64,000 bases of DNA from Blautia sp. Lineage in GTDB: Bacteria; Bacillota; Clostridia; Lachnospirales; Lachnospiraceae. Positions within the stretch are counted from its first letter, which is position 1. Each line of letters starts with the position of its first letter. Positions 1-8,620 of the stretch are shown in pieces. Both the position numbers and the translations under genes were made by a program. Below the pieces are notes generated by a model that saw only the letters and a list, made by a program, of their open reading frames with translations, did no database searches and was not told where the DNA came from. The stretch spans positions 1 to 64,000 of the forward strand of contig JAPFCU010000081.1 in assembly GCA_026169535.1 (NCBI GenBank), written 5' to 3'.

Positions 1-60
1 GCTAATCAGCACAGAGCAATTGCGGAAGAGATTATTCTCAAGGAATTGATTTATGTTTAA
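1..60 (+). CDS. 3' end of an unidentified gene (partial)
   Basis: Frame 1 is open from the first base and ends at TAA (58-60), giving the 19-residue tail ANQHRAIAEEIILKELIYV. The start lies outside the window. The tail is too short to assign to a family. A DUF1016 gene follows after about 220 bases, and such genes often sit beside type I restriction genes, but nothing in these 19 residues shows that. Confidence 0.45.
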   Translation, partial: ANQHRAIAEEIILKELIYV

Positions 61-110
61 ATGAAGGTGATGAGGTCGTGGATTGCGACCTCATCATTGG
101 GTTTAAACAT
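53..110 (+). terminator. Two-part hairpin after the first partial gene
   Basis: A perfect 10-bp stem (GATGAGGTCG at 69-78 with CGACCTCATC at 86-95) has a 7-base loop. Further out, ATGTTTAA (53-60), which includes the stop codon of the partial gene, can pair with TTAAACAT (103-110). There is no clean T-tract, so this may be a rho-independent terminator or a palindromic repeat. The rest of 111-281 shows no gene. Confidence 0.4.
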
Positions 111-281
111 TAAAAATCAAGATTACAGTGGGCAGAATGTATAAAATAGGGTAAAATAAAGCCATAAAATCCAAGTAACTAGAAGAGCTGATTATAGAAG
201 AAACTTGAAATGTCAGATTGACATTTCGAGTTGTAAAAGTTGTGATATTGTTGCAAAAATTATTAAAAGGAGGTCGTTCCG

Positions 282-1292
282 ATGGATAGAGCGTTTTATA
301 GTGAAATTAAGAAAATACTCACAAATGCGAGAAACAAAGTTTATCAGACAGCCAATTTTGCTATGGTGGAAGCTTACTGGCAAATTGGAAAGTCTATTGT
401 GGAAGAACAAAATGGAGAAGAACGTGCCGAATACGGGACAGGTTTACTCAAAGAATTATCGAAGCAGATGACACAGGATTTTGGAAGAGGTTTTACGGTC
501 GCAAATTTAAAAAATATGAGACAGTTTTATCTGATTTTTCCAAATGGCTACGCACTGCGTAGCGAATTGAGTTGGACACATTATCGACTTTTAATGCGAG
601 TGGAAAATGACAATGCAAGACAATTTTATATGGATGAAGCAGTAAAATCTCAATGGAGTACTCGTCAGTTAGAAAGACAGATTAATACATTTTTCTATGA
701 GAGATTGTTATCAAGTAAGAATAAAGAAAATGTTGCACAGGAGATTCAAACATTGGAACCAGAAAAAACACCTGAAGATATTATTCGTGATCCATATGTG
801 TTGGAATTTCTTGGATTGTCTCCCAATGATGATTTTTATGAAAGTGATCTGGAACAGGCACTTATAACACATTTGCAAAAGTTTTTACTAGAGTTGGGAA
901 GAGGTTTTTCTTTTGTAGCTAGGCAAAAGAGAATTACGTTCGATGGACGACATTTTAGAATAGATCTTGTTTTTTATAATTATATTTTAAAATGTTTCGT
1001 GCTTATAGATCTGAAAATTGGCGATCTTACACACCAAGATTTAGGACAAATGCAGATGTATGTGCATTACTATGAGCGAGAACTGATGAATGAGGGGGAT
1101 AATCCTCCAATTGGTATTGTGCTTTGTGCAGATAAAAGTGATGCAGTTGTGCGTTATACATTGCCAGAAGGTGAGACACAGGTGTTTGCTTCAAAATACA
1201 AGCTTTATTTGCCTACAGAAGAGGAACTGTTGAAAGAACTAAAAAAGGAGTATAAGGCAATGGAATCTGTTCAATCTGATATGGAAAGTTAA
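282..1292 (+). CDS. DUF1016 / YhcG-type PDDEXK nuclease
   Basis: This 336-residue protein matches the DUF1016 layout. An N-terminal helical domain (about 1-150, with W-x-I-G-K-x-I-V-E and L-S-W-T-H-Y motifs) is followed by a C-terminal restriction-endonuclease-like fold. Candidate catalytic residues are E191, D228 (in RIDLVFY) and D243/K245 (in LIDLKIG). A strong AAAGGAGG site lies about 10 bases before the ATG. The family is a predicted DNA nuclease, often found on mobile elements and beside restriction genes; its precise role is not settled. Length and motifs look complete, so this may be one of the few intact genes in the decayed island. A terminator follows at 1361. Confidence 0.85.
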   Translation: MDRAFYSEIKKILTNARNKVYQTANFAMVEAYWQIGKSIVEEQNGEERAEYGTGLLKELSKQMTQDFGRGFTVANLKNMRQFYLIFPNGYALRSELSWTHYRLLMRVENDNARQFYMDEAVKSQWSTRQLERQINTFFYERLLSSKNKENVAQEIQTLEPEKTPEDIIRDPYVLEFLGLSPNDDFYESDLEQALITHLQKFLLELGRGFSFVARQKRITFDGRHFRIDLVFYNYILKCFVLIDLKIGDLTHQDLGQMQMYVHYYERELMNEGDNPPIGIVLCADKSDAVVRYTLPEGETQVFASKYKLYLPTEEELLKELKKEYKAMESVQSDMES

Positions 1293-1360
1293 AGAAGAAA
1301 ATAGGGGATTTTCTTATATTGAACAAAAATTAGATATTTATTGAAAAAAGATTTGTAAAA

Positions 1361-1396
1361 GGGCGTGAGTCATAGAAATGTGACTTGCGTCTTTTT
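1361..1396 (+). terminator. Rho-independent terminator after the DUF1016 gene
   Basis: A 12-bp stem with three G-U pairs (GGGCGTGAGTCA at 1361-1372 against TGACTTGCGTCT at 1381-1392) ends in a run of T. It separates the nuclease gene from the primase remnant. Confidence 0.7.
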
Positions 1397-1412
1397 CTTT
1401 GCCTGAAAGGAA

Positions 1413-3151
1413 GTGATAAGTTTGAACAAGAAGGTTTTGAAGCATTATATGGAAACCAATCCAGAAGAGACAGCACAGACCTATATCTTTTTGGTGGACA
1501 ATCAGGATATAGCGTTGAATATTGTGATGTCAGGTTATCAGGCACTTTGTCTGGTGCAGGAAGATGACGGATATTATTTCAGTGCAGATTCTTTTATAGA
1601 GGAAATGAGATCTATTCAGTTTACTGGAAGCTGTCAGAGTGCCTATCATTATGTGACTGCCTGTACGGTGAAGTGGATGAATGATAAGTTACAGACATTT
1701 TTCAAAGACGCTGGTCTTGATGAAAAAGCAGGCTGGCATTTGTTCAAAGAGAAAGAGTATCTTGGCAAACTGGATAATCAGAAAGAAGTTGAGAAATTAC
1801 TGGAACAGTATATTCTTCGATTTGAGCGAGATCCAAAAGAAGAACCGGAACTGAGCCGGTTTCATTTATTTGATGCGAAAGGAAATGTGAAAGGTGTCCG
1901 GGACATGGAGTTTGTAGATTATCTGGTGGAGAATGTTCAGTTTTTGTGGTAGGAATCACACCGTATTATTATGAGCATGGTGTTTTCCTGGAAGACCATG
2001 ATGGGGTAAGAATGAAATACCGTATCCAGAAGCTGATTTATCGTGACCAGGTACAGAGTGGAGTGATCAAAAGAATCTATAATCTACTGATCACACAGCC
2101 AAAAGTTCACCAAGAGGCATATGAACTAAATAAACAACCTGTGCGGTGGATCAATTTCAAAAATGGATATTATGATCCGGTTACGGGTGAAATGCTGGAA
2201 CACAATCCTGATTATCTGACAATCAATCAGATTCCATTTCCCTATTATCCAGAGGATTGTGAGCAGGTGTTACAAGGTGGAGAAAATATTAAAAAGTATC
2301 TGGCATCGTCTCTTCCTAACAAAGAAGAACAGCAGACATTCTGGGAGTATTTTGGATACTGCATGACACAGGATACGCAGTTTCAAAAATTTCTTACACT
2401 GAAAGGAAATTGTGGAACTGGAAAGTCTGTGGCAGTATCGCTGATTCAGCATGTAGTTGGAATCACCAATATGTCCAGCATTTTTTTACAGGATTTAAAT
2501 AAACGATTCTATGCGACTGGAATGTATGGAAAGCTGTTAAATGCCTGTGCGGATATTCCTTGCAAGGCAATGGAGAACACAGATGTATTAAAGAAAGCAG
2601 TCGGTGAGGACACACTGATTTATGAGAAAAAAGGACAGGATGCAATTCATTTTCACTCTTATGCAAAGCTACTTTTTTCTACCAATGAAATGCCGCAAAA
2701 TTTTGAGGTCAAGTCAGATGCTTTTTATCGTAGACTACTGATTCTTGATATGAACCGGGTAGTAAAAAGTGGTGAAAAAGATCTGCACTTAAAGGAAAAG
2801 GTACAGGCAGAATCTGATTATGCGATTCATATGGCGATGATTGCATTGAAAAATCTGTACGAACAGGGAAAGTTCACGGAAAGCGAACACAGTAAAGAAT
2901 GTGTAAGAGAGGTACAGCGGTCATCTGACAGTATCTGTGCTTTTATTGATGAGTCATTGGTGCGTACCAAAGGAAAACGTCTGAAACGAAGTGAAGTGTT
3001 CCATATGTATGAGGAATATTGCAAAGAGAATGGCAGACAGGGGCATGGTAAGTCGTATTTTCTACTGGTCTTTTTGCCATATTCATTCACCCAGTTACAT
3101 TTTACTGTTCCCCTCTCTTGTTGGATATGTCTATACATTTCCTATCATTGA
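1413..3151 (+). pseudogene. Phage/plasmid primase-helicase (P4/D5 type), frameshifted and 3'-truncated
   Basis: Two overlapping frames together give a P4-family primase C-terminal helicase. The first (1413-1952; the start is GTG 1413 or more likely TTG 1422, which is better placed after AAAGGAAG) ends ...NVQFLW-stop. The second opens at 1946 and reads VVGITPYYYEHG. Adding one T to the T5 run at 1941-1945 would join them as NVQFFVVGITPYY. The second part has the Walker A motif GNCGTGKS and a DUF5906-like helicase core ending in a typical ENGRQGHGKSYF stretch. After about base 3060 the sequence turns hydrophobic and unlike the family, and ends at 3151, so the 3' end is lost. Such proteins start replication of plasmids and integrative elements. 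The break coincides with the left edge of the lantibiotic cassette. Confidence 0.8.
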
Positions 3152-3259
3152 CCCAAATATTTCTCATTATGTATTCAGGGAAATTCTATTTTCTTTATTA
3201 AATCTTCAAAATTTGTAGCTATCCTTTTAGCATAATCAAAAGAAAGGACAGTACAAAAT

Positions 3260-3961
3260 ATGAGTATAATCTTGAAAACAACAAATCTCTGCAAATCGTT
3301 CAACGGGCAGACAGCCGTAAATAACATATCGCTGAACATTGAAAGAAATTCCGTCTATGGATTGTTAGGACCAAACGGAGCTGGAAAATCTACAACACTC
3401 AAAATGATAACAGGTATTTTGAGACCCACATCTGGGAGTATTGAGTTTGACGGTCACGCATGGAAACGCAGCGACTTAAATCATATCGGAGCGTTAATTG
3501 AAATGCCGCCGCTTTATGAAAATTTGACCGCCTATGAAAATCTGAAAGTAAGGACTACTATTTTAGGGCTGACAGATAAGCAGATTGACGAAGTGCTGCA
3601 AATCGTCCGGCTGACGGAAACAGGCAAGAAAAGAGCCGGACAGTTTTCTCTTGGTATGAAACAGCGTCTTGGAATTGCAGTTGCATTACTAAACAACCCG
3701 AAACTGCTCATACTTGATGAACCAACCAACGGGCTTGACCCGATTGGGATTGAAGAATTTAGAGAGCTTATCCGTTCCTTTCCTGCAAAGGGTATTACCG
3801 TTATTTTATCAAGTCATATTCTCTCTGAGATACAACAGACCGCTGACCACATCGGCATTATTGCGGGCGGCGTCTTAGGCTATGAGGGGAAACTTAATGC
3901 AAACGAAAATTTGGAACAGCTTTTTATGGACGTTGTAAAAAGCAATCACAGGGAGGGTTAA
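3260..3961 (+). CDS. Lantibiotic-immunity ABC transporter ATPase (LanF/BcrA family)
   Basis: This 233-residue ATPase has Walker A GPNGAGKST (37-45), signature FSLGMKQR (129-136), Walker B LLILDEPT (149-156) and an SSH H-loop. The Q-loop glutamine is replaced by glutamate (GALIEMPP, E81). This E-loop is described as typical of lantibiotic self-protection LanF proteins such as NukF. A GAAAGGAC site precedes the ATG. It opens a tight set of six genes (3260-8312) with two permeases, a lipoprotein and a two-component system. The predicted role is to power removal of lantibiotics or related antimicrobial peptides from the membrane, as in NisFEG/SpaFEG or C. difficile CprABC. The substrate cannot be read from the sequence. 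Confidence 0.88.
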   Translation: MSIILKTTNLCKSFNGQTAVNNISLNIERNSVYGLLGPNGAGKSTTLKMITGILRPTSGSIEFDGHAWKRSDLNHIGALIEMPPLYENLTAYENLKVRTTILGLTDKQIDEVLQIVRLTETGKKRAGQFSLGMKQRLGIAVALLNNPKLLILDEPTNGLDPIGIEEFRELIRSFPAKGITVILSSHILSEIQQTADHIGIIAGGVLGYEGKLNANENLEQLFMDVVKSNHREG

Positions 3962-3964
3962 GAC

Positions 3965-4690
3965 ATGGACTATCTAAAATCAGAACATTTGAAATTCAAG
4001 AGGACAATATCGAACAAACTGATTTTTATTGTTCCGCTAATTACGGCTATTTTTGCGTGGCTTATGGGTGGATTTATGGGGTATCAGTACATGACGCTTT
4101 ACTGGTGGTATGCGTTCCTGCTTCCGGGAGCAATCGCAATTTTGTGTTCTTTGTCACACAGAAAAGAAGAAAACGCCGGGAAATACTATTCGGTATTTTC
4201 TATGCCTGTAAACCTTTCGAGATTTGAATTTGCCAAGGGCATTATCTTAGTCGAAAAACTGCTTGTTTCAGCAATATTTTTAGCATTGCTTATTTCTATC
4301 AGTAATATCATTGCTCCGGCAACGGCAGTATATTCTCTTTTACACAGCATTACAGGAAGTATCGGAATTATCCTTGCGTCTGTCTGGCAAATCCCTTTGT
4401 GTCTGTACTTAGCACGCAAAACGGGAATGTTTGTGCCGATTGCGTTAAATACAATACTTGGGATTGTTCTATCTACTGCTGCCGCATTAGGAAATACAAT
4501 AGCATGGTGGTTTGTACCGTATTGTTGGGCAGCAAAACTGGCAGAGCCACTTATGGGAATTGAAATAAACGGAACTTATGTGGGGAATTGTGGATTTTCT
4601 ATAGCCATTATGATTTCCATTTCGTTGTCTATATTCTTGTTTCTTATTTTATCCTATGCCGACGCAAAGGATTTTTCCAAAGGGAGGTAG
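3965..4690 (+). CDS. Lantibiotic-immunity ABC permease, MutE/EpiE (LanE) family
   Basis: This 241-residue protein starts three bases after the LanF stop (GGGAGGG site) and has about six hydrophobic segments with no large soluble domain. That is the pattern of ABC-2-type permeases of the EpiE/MutE immunity family. The N-terminus (LKSEHLKFKRT) fits the family, whose members begin with a short charged stretch before helix 1. With the adjacent LanG-type protein it should form the membrane part of a LanFEG exporter. The E versus G assignment rests on gene order and general resemblance, not on a diagnostic motif. Confidence 0.8.
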   Translation: MDYLKSEHLKFKRTISNKLIFIVPLITAIFAWLMGGFMGYQYMTLYWWYAFLLPGAIAILCSLSHRKEENAGKYYSVFSMPVNLSRFEFAKGIILVEKLLVSAIFLALLISISNIIAPATAVYSLLHSITGSIGIILASVWQIPLCLYLARKTGMFVPIALNTILGIVLSTAAALGNTIAWWFVPYCWAAKLAEPLMGIEINGTYVGNCGFSIAIMISISLSIFLFLILSYADAKDFSKGR

Positions 4691-4696
4691 ACGGAA

Positions 4697-5428
4697 ATGG
4701 GTTTTATTTATGCGGTTCGTTCTGAACAGGAAAAAACGAAGCATACATCGTTTTGGGCTATTCATTTTTGTATACCCGTTATGGGGGCATTGTTATTTCT
4801 TGCTTACTATTCCCAGTATGGCAGCACAGCAGATAGTAAAAAGCTCAAAATGATATTGGAAATTACAACAACGTTTTTTCCATTGTTGATAAGCGTTATT
4901 GTCGGTCTGAACGTGGCACTGGAAGAAAAGGCTTCACACTTCCAAACGCTGCTTGCTGTACCAAACAGATACAAAAATATGCTTGCAAAATTAACTTATC
5001 TTTATGGTTCGGGGGTATTTGCATTGTTCTTTCTGCTCCTGTTATTTGTGAGTGGCATACATCTTTTGGGAATGGCTGATACAGTGCAGCTTGGAATGTT
5101 GATTGGAGCCGCCGCCGGGATGGCATTTTGTAATTTGATAATATACATCTTGCACCTGTTCCTTAGCTTCAAATTTGGATTAGGGCTATCCCTGTTTTGG
5201 GGCGTGTTTGAAAGTCTGCAATGTATCTTATATAGCAATATCGAACTAAAAGGCATAGCGAGGTACATTCCCTTTTCATGGTCTATGAATTGGGTAAAGT
5301 ATATTTTGAGCCGACAAATTTTCAACTATGGAACAGAAAAAATATGGATTGCAGCATTAACGACAGGCGGCTTATTGCTGACCTTATTATGGTTTTCTCA
5401 TTGGGAGGGACGAAAAAATTATGAATAA
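4697..5428 (+). CDS. Lantibiotic-immunity ABC permease, MutG/SpaG (LanG) family
   Basis: This is the second 243-residue, six-helix permease of the cassette, six bases after the LanE gene with an AGGGAGG site. The N-terminus (MGFIYAVRSEQEKTKHTSFWAIHFCIPVMGALLF, shown here only as its pattern of a charged tail followed by helix 1) and an internal ALEEKASHFQ-like loop fit the LanG/MutG family. The stop overlaps the lipoprotein start by 8 bases, which suggests translational coupling. It should pair with the previous permease around the LanF ATPase. Confidence 0.8.
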   Translation: MGFIYAVRSEQEKTKHTSFWAIHFCIPVMGALLFLAYYSQYGSTADSKKLKMILEITTTFFPLLISVIVGLNVALEEKASHFQTLLAVPNRYKNMLAKLTYLYGSGVFALFFLLLLFVSGIHLLGMADTVQLGMLIGAAAGMAFCNLIIYILHLFLSFKFGLGLSLFWGVFESLQCILYSNIELKGIARYIPFSWSMNWVKYILSRQIFNYGTEKIWIAALTTGGLLLTLLWFSHWEGRKNYE

Positions 5429-6236
5429 AAGCAAAAAAATAATGATACTTCTGCTGTTTACCTTTATCGTTTGTGTGGCTCTTGCAGGCTGTACTTTACA
5501 GGACAAAATCGAAGAATATTCCAGTGACAAGGAACAATGCTATTTGAATACGGAAAACGTAACACGTTTTTCCTATAAAGGTAACGATCACACCATTTTG
5601 GCAGATACCGTATCAAATGGCGGGCTTGGAGAATGGATTGGATATATCCGGCAGCTTGCCGCCATAGACGAGAACGGAAAAATATTGTTGCAAGAAAACG
5701 TTGAAACGGTGACTTTTCAATCCTTAGCGGATTTGGCGGAGAAAGCACCAGAAGCCGCTTACATTATTCCTTTTCTCAATGTATATGCGGCTCCTAACGC
5801 AGACGATTATCTTATTGTAGATGTAAACGGAGGGTATCATAAAGCTGTTATCAGCGAAAATGTCAAAGATAGCGACACTATTTTTGATTTTAAGAAAACA
5901 AAAGAATCTATAAATGACAGCTTTGAAGTCAATCCAGAAAATGCGACACAGCTTCTTTGGGGCGGGACGGTTTATCAAGTAACGTCTGATATGGTATCAG
6001 ATGATGAATTAGGCAGCTACATTGATATTCTTGCTGAAAGTGTTACATTCGATACAGAAACGAAAATCCCTTTGTCAAAAGAAGATTTAAGCAAGATTGA
6101 CTGGTACGGGGAAAATGCCGGACAGGGGCGAGAGTATTGGTTTTACACAGATGTCTATGAGATTTACGGAACCGATAAAGCGGAAGCGGTTGCGGTCGAG
6201 GTAAATAATAACTACTATATTGCAAAGCGACAATGA
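5421..6236 (+). CDS. NisI/SpaI-like lantibiotic-immunity lipoprotein with an internal duplication
   Basis: This 271-residue lipoprotein has a charged start, a hydrophobic core and a lipobox LAGC with the lipidated cysteine at position 24. The mature part seems to contain two related repeats of about 100 residues. Each begins with N-x-E-N-V/A-T, has a central V-S-x-x-x-L-G-x-W/Y-I and ends in VxVNNxY or VDVNGGY. NisI is also built from two similarly folded domains. The gene overlaps the LanG gene by 8 bases. In nisin and subtilin systems the LanI lipoprotein binds the peptide at the membrane and cooperates with LanFEG; that role is inferred from context. Sequence identity with known LanI proteins is expected to be low. 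Confidence 0.72.
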   Translation: MNKSKKIMILLLFTFIVCVALAGCTLQDKIEEYSSDKEQCYLNTENVTRFSYKGNDHTILADTVSNGGLGEWIGYIRQLAAIDENGKILLQENVETVTFQSLADLAEKAPEAAYIIPFLNVYAAPNADDYLIVDVNGGYHKAVISENVKDSDTIFDFKKTKESINDSFEVNPENATQLLWGGTVYQVTSDMVSDDELGSYIDILAESVTFDTETKIPLSKEDLSKIDWYGENAGQGREYWFYTDVYEIYGTDKAEAVAVEVNNNYYIAKRQ

Positions 6237-6297
6237 CAGCTTTCCTGCCCTTGTAGCTTGTGCTATACTAAAAAGGACAACGAAAGGAGGCAACAAT

Positions 6298-6957
6298 ATG
6301 GCGGCGATCCTTATGATTGATGATGAACGGGCTATTTTAGAGCTTGTCAAAAACGGGCTGCAAAAGGACGGACATTTCGTGACCACTTATACCTCTGCCG
6401 CACAAGTACCGCTTGATAAGCTGAACAGATATGACTTGATTATACTGGATATTATGATGCCAGATGTAGACGGCTTTTCCTATTGTGATAAAATTCGTTC
6501 CCTTGTAGACTGTCCTATTCTTTTTCTAACAGCAAAGACAATGGAGCATGACATCACATTTGGGCTTGGTCTGGGAGCAGACGACTATCTGACAAAACCA
6601 TTTCGCATTGCAGAATTGCGGGCAAGAGTAAACGCCCACTTACGGCGTGAACGTAGGGAACGACATACCGCACTTACCTTTGACCGTATAAAAATTGATT
6701 TATCTGCAAAAGAATTACGGGTAGATAACACGCCTGTTGCCTTAACGAAAAGCGAATATCTGATTTGTGAATATCTTGCAAGGAATAAAGGACAGGTATT
6801 TTCAAAAGAACAAATTTACGAAGCTGTTTTCAGCTTAGAGGGCGACAGTGATAATTCTACAATTTCTACTCATATCAAGAATATCCGGTCAAAATTGAAC
6901 AAACTGGATATTCAGCCGATAGCGACAGTATGGGGGATTGGGTATAAATGGGAATGA
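6298..6957 (+). CDS. OmpR/PhoB-type response regulator of the lantibiotic cassette
   Basis: The 219-residue protein starts at ATG 6298, behind a strong AAAGGAGG site; an upstream in-frame ATG at 6220 overlaps the lipoprotein and has no such site. The receiver domain (1-115) shows acidic residues D8/D9, phospho-acceptor D51 in LDIMMPDVDG and K100 in LTKPF. A winged-helix effector domain ends in the usual TVWGIGYKWE. It overlaps the kinase gene by 10 bases. Like NisR/SpaR/CprR it probably activates the transporter genes upstream when a lantibiotic is sensed. Confidence 0.9.
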   Translation: MAAILMIDDERAILELVKNGLQKDGHFVTTYTSAAQVPLDKLNRYDLIILDIMMPDVDGFSYCDKIRSLVDCPILFLTAKTMEHDITFGLGLGADDYLTKPFRIAELRARVNAHLRRERRERHTALTFDRIKIDLSAKELRVDNTPVALTKSEYLICEYLARNKGQVFSKEQIYEAVFSLEGDSDNSTISTHIKNIRSKLNKLDIQPIATVWGIGYKWE

Positions 6958-8312
6958 AAAAAACAACATCACTGAAAGTGTCTTTTTGGAAATTCTTATG
7001 TATGCTGCTGATTGGACTAATAGGTGCGGTGGCAATACCATTCAGTCTTATTTTAGCTGGAACCAGTACAGGGCTTATTACCTATGCAGATTATTCAGAA
7101 CGCAGCACAAAAAACCTTGCCCCTGTTATTGCCGCAACGCCAGATTTGGCAGATGTGCAGCTTCCTATGGGCTGTAAATATTTGGTGCTGGATAAAAATT
7201 ATCAAGTGACGGAAACGACCTTAGAGGGCGACGATTTGGACCGGGCTATGGAATACGCAATATCCGGGAAGATAAATACAAACCTCAACAAACAGTATTT
7301 GCTTGTGACCCGCGAAAATGAATATGTAGTGCTGCAATATTACATAGGTTCACAGTTTACAAATGAATGGCTTTATGAGCATTTTCCCTCACCGGAAATT
7401 CTACTTTATATTTTTATAGCAATCAACTGTATTGCAGTATGCGTGATATTGACAGCGAAGTTTGCAAAAAATATGAGGACGCAGCTCTCCCCACTTTTTG
7501 AAGCGACAAGGCAGGTAGCAGAACAAAATCTTGATTTTGAAGTGGGACATTCAAAAATCAAAGAATTTGAGGATGTACTTTGTTCTTTTGCAAATATGAA
7601 AGATAATCTGAAAATATCTTTAGAGAAGCAATGGAACGCGGAACAGTTACAGAGAGAACAGATTGCAGCACTCGCTCACGATTTGAAAACACCTCTGACC
7701 GTCATTCAAGGAAATATTGATTTGATAAATGAAACGGAGCTTGACGACGTACAACGTCTATATGCGGGTTATATCACTGAAAGCTCCGAGCGGATAGGCA
7801 TTTATATTAAAGCGTTAATTGATATTTCCCGGACAATCGCCGGGCATCAGCTTCATTTGGAGAAATTTGATATAGCTGATTACATGGGCCAGATTGAAGC
7901 GCAGACAAGCTCTTTATGCCTTACCAAAGGAATTTGTCTGCAACTGGAAACGGGGGTTAACCTGGGTACACTCAAGGCGGATAAGCTGCTGTTGGAACGT
8001 GCAATTATGAACGTGATAAGCAATGCGTTAGACTATTCTCCACCACAGGGGACAATTTATGTAACGGTGCAAAAAACTGACTGCTTTTTGCATATATCTA
8101 TAACGGATGAGGGAGGCGGCTTCACGCCGGAGGCCCTACATCATGCACAGGAACAGTTTTTCATGGGCGACAAAAGCCGTACTTCTAATATGCACTTTGG
8201 TATGGGACTTTATATCACAAGCAACATTATCAAGCAACATGGCGGGCAGCTTGTTTTAAGCAATTCTAAAAAGACTGGCGGCGCACAGGTAATAATTAAA
8301 ATTCCATATTAA
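6948..8312 (+). CDS. Sensor histidine kinase of the lantibiotic cassette
   Basis: This 454-residue kinase has two membrane segments (about 15-38 and 151-171) around a sensor loop of about 110 residues, then a HAMP-like linker and the H-box LAHDLKTPLT with H244. ATP-binding motifs follow: N-box VISNALDYSP, G1 DEGGGF and G2 HFGMGLYI. The size of the outside loop matches NisK/SpaK/CprK-type lantibiotic sensors rather than the loop-less BceS type. It is translationally coupled to the regulator and is followed by a terminator at 8322. Confidence 0.9.
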   Translation: MGMKKTTSLKVSFWKFLCMLLIGLIGAVAIPFSLILAGTSTGLITYADYSERSTKNLAPVIAATPDLADVQLPMGCKYLVLDKNYQVTETTLEGDDLDRAMEYAISGKINTNLNKQYLLVTRENEYVVLQYYIGSQFTNEWLYEHFPSPEILLYIFIAINCIAVCVILTAKFAKNMRTQLSPLFEATRQVAEQNLDFEVGHSKIKEFEDVLCSFANMKDNLKISLEKQWNAEQLQREQIAALAHDLKTPLTVIQGNIDLINETELDDVQRLYAGYITESSERIGIYIKALIDISRTIAGHQLHLEKFDIADYMGQIEAQTSSLCLTKGICLQLETGVNLGTLKADKLLLERAIMNVISNALDYSPPQGTIYVTVQKTDCFLHISITDEGGGFTPEALHHAQEQFFMGDKSRTSNMHFGMGLYITSNIIKQHGGQLVLSNSKKTGGAQVIIKIPY

Positions 8313-8321
8313 GAAATTAGA

Positions 8322-8354
8322 GGGCGATACTGCGGTATCGCTCATTGTTTTTTC
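8322..8354 (+). terminator. Terminator of the lantibiotic-resistance operon
   Basis: A 9-bp stem (GGGCGATAC at 8322-8330 with GTATCGCTC at 8335-8343, one G-U pair) and a TGCG loop are followed by ATTG and six T. It lies 10 bases after the kinase stop. Confidence 0.85.
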
Positions 8355-8620
8355 AAATCTTTATAAAATCTACAAATTTTTCATATAGTATATAAGTAAA
8401 GAATATAACTTCATTCTGCCGCACGACGGCAAAGAAAAATTGCAATGCGGTACTGCACAACGAAGCGTGCAACGCTCATAGAGAGCTTCGTACACATATC
8501 CTATAAAAAACTTGCAGGAAATCGCTCTATCGTAGAACGATTAAGAGATTATGAATATTAAAGTAATGGATCCAGATACTGCACCAAGGTATAAAAAGTA
8601 TATTCCATATTGGGCATAAT
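8355..8620 (+). other. Gene-poor remnant with a 22-codon ORF
   Basis: No normal gene is visible between the cassette terminator and the HTH gene. An imperfect hairpin uses ACGAAGC and GCTTCGT around 8462-8494. A 22-codon frame at 8551-8619 encodes MNIKVMDPDTAPRYKKYIPY followed by WA. It has no ribosome site, and the frame just before it reads NRSIVERLRDYEY and a stop. Both look like tails of genes whose bodies were lost, so this is probably scar tissue of the element. Confidence 0.35.

Noticed and set aside
3260-8312. A lantibiotic biosynthesis cluster
   Set aside because: No precursor peptide, LanB/LanC/LanM or LanT gene is present in the flanking DNA.
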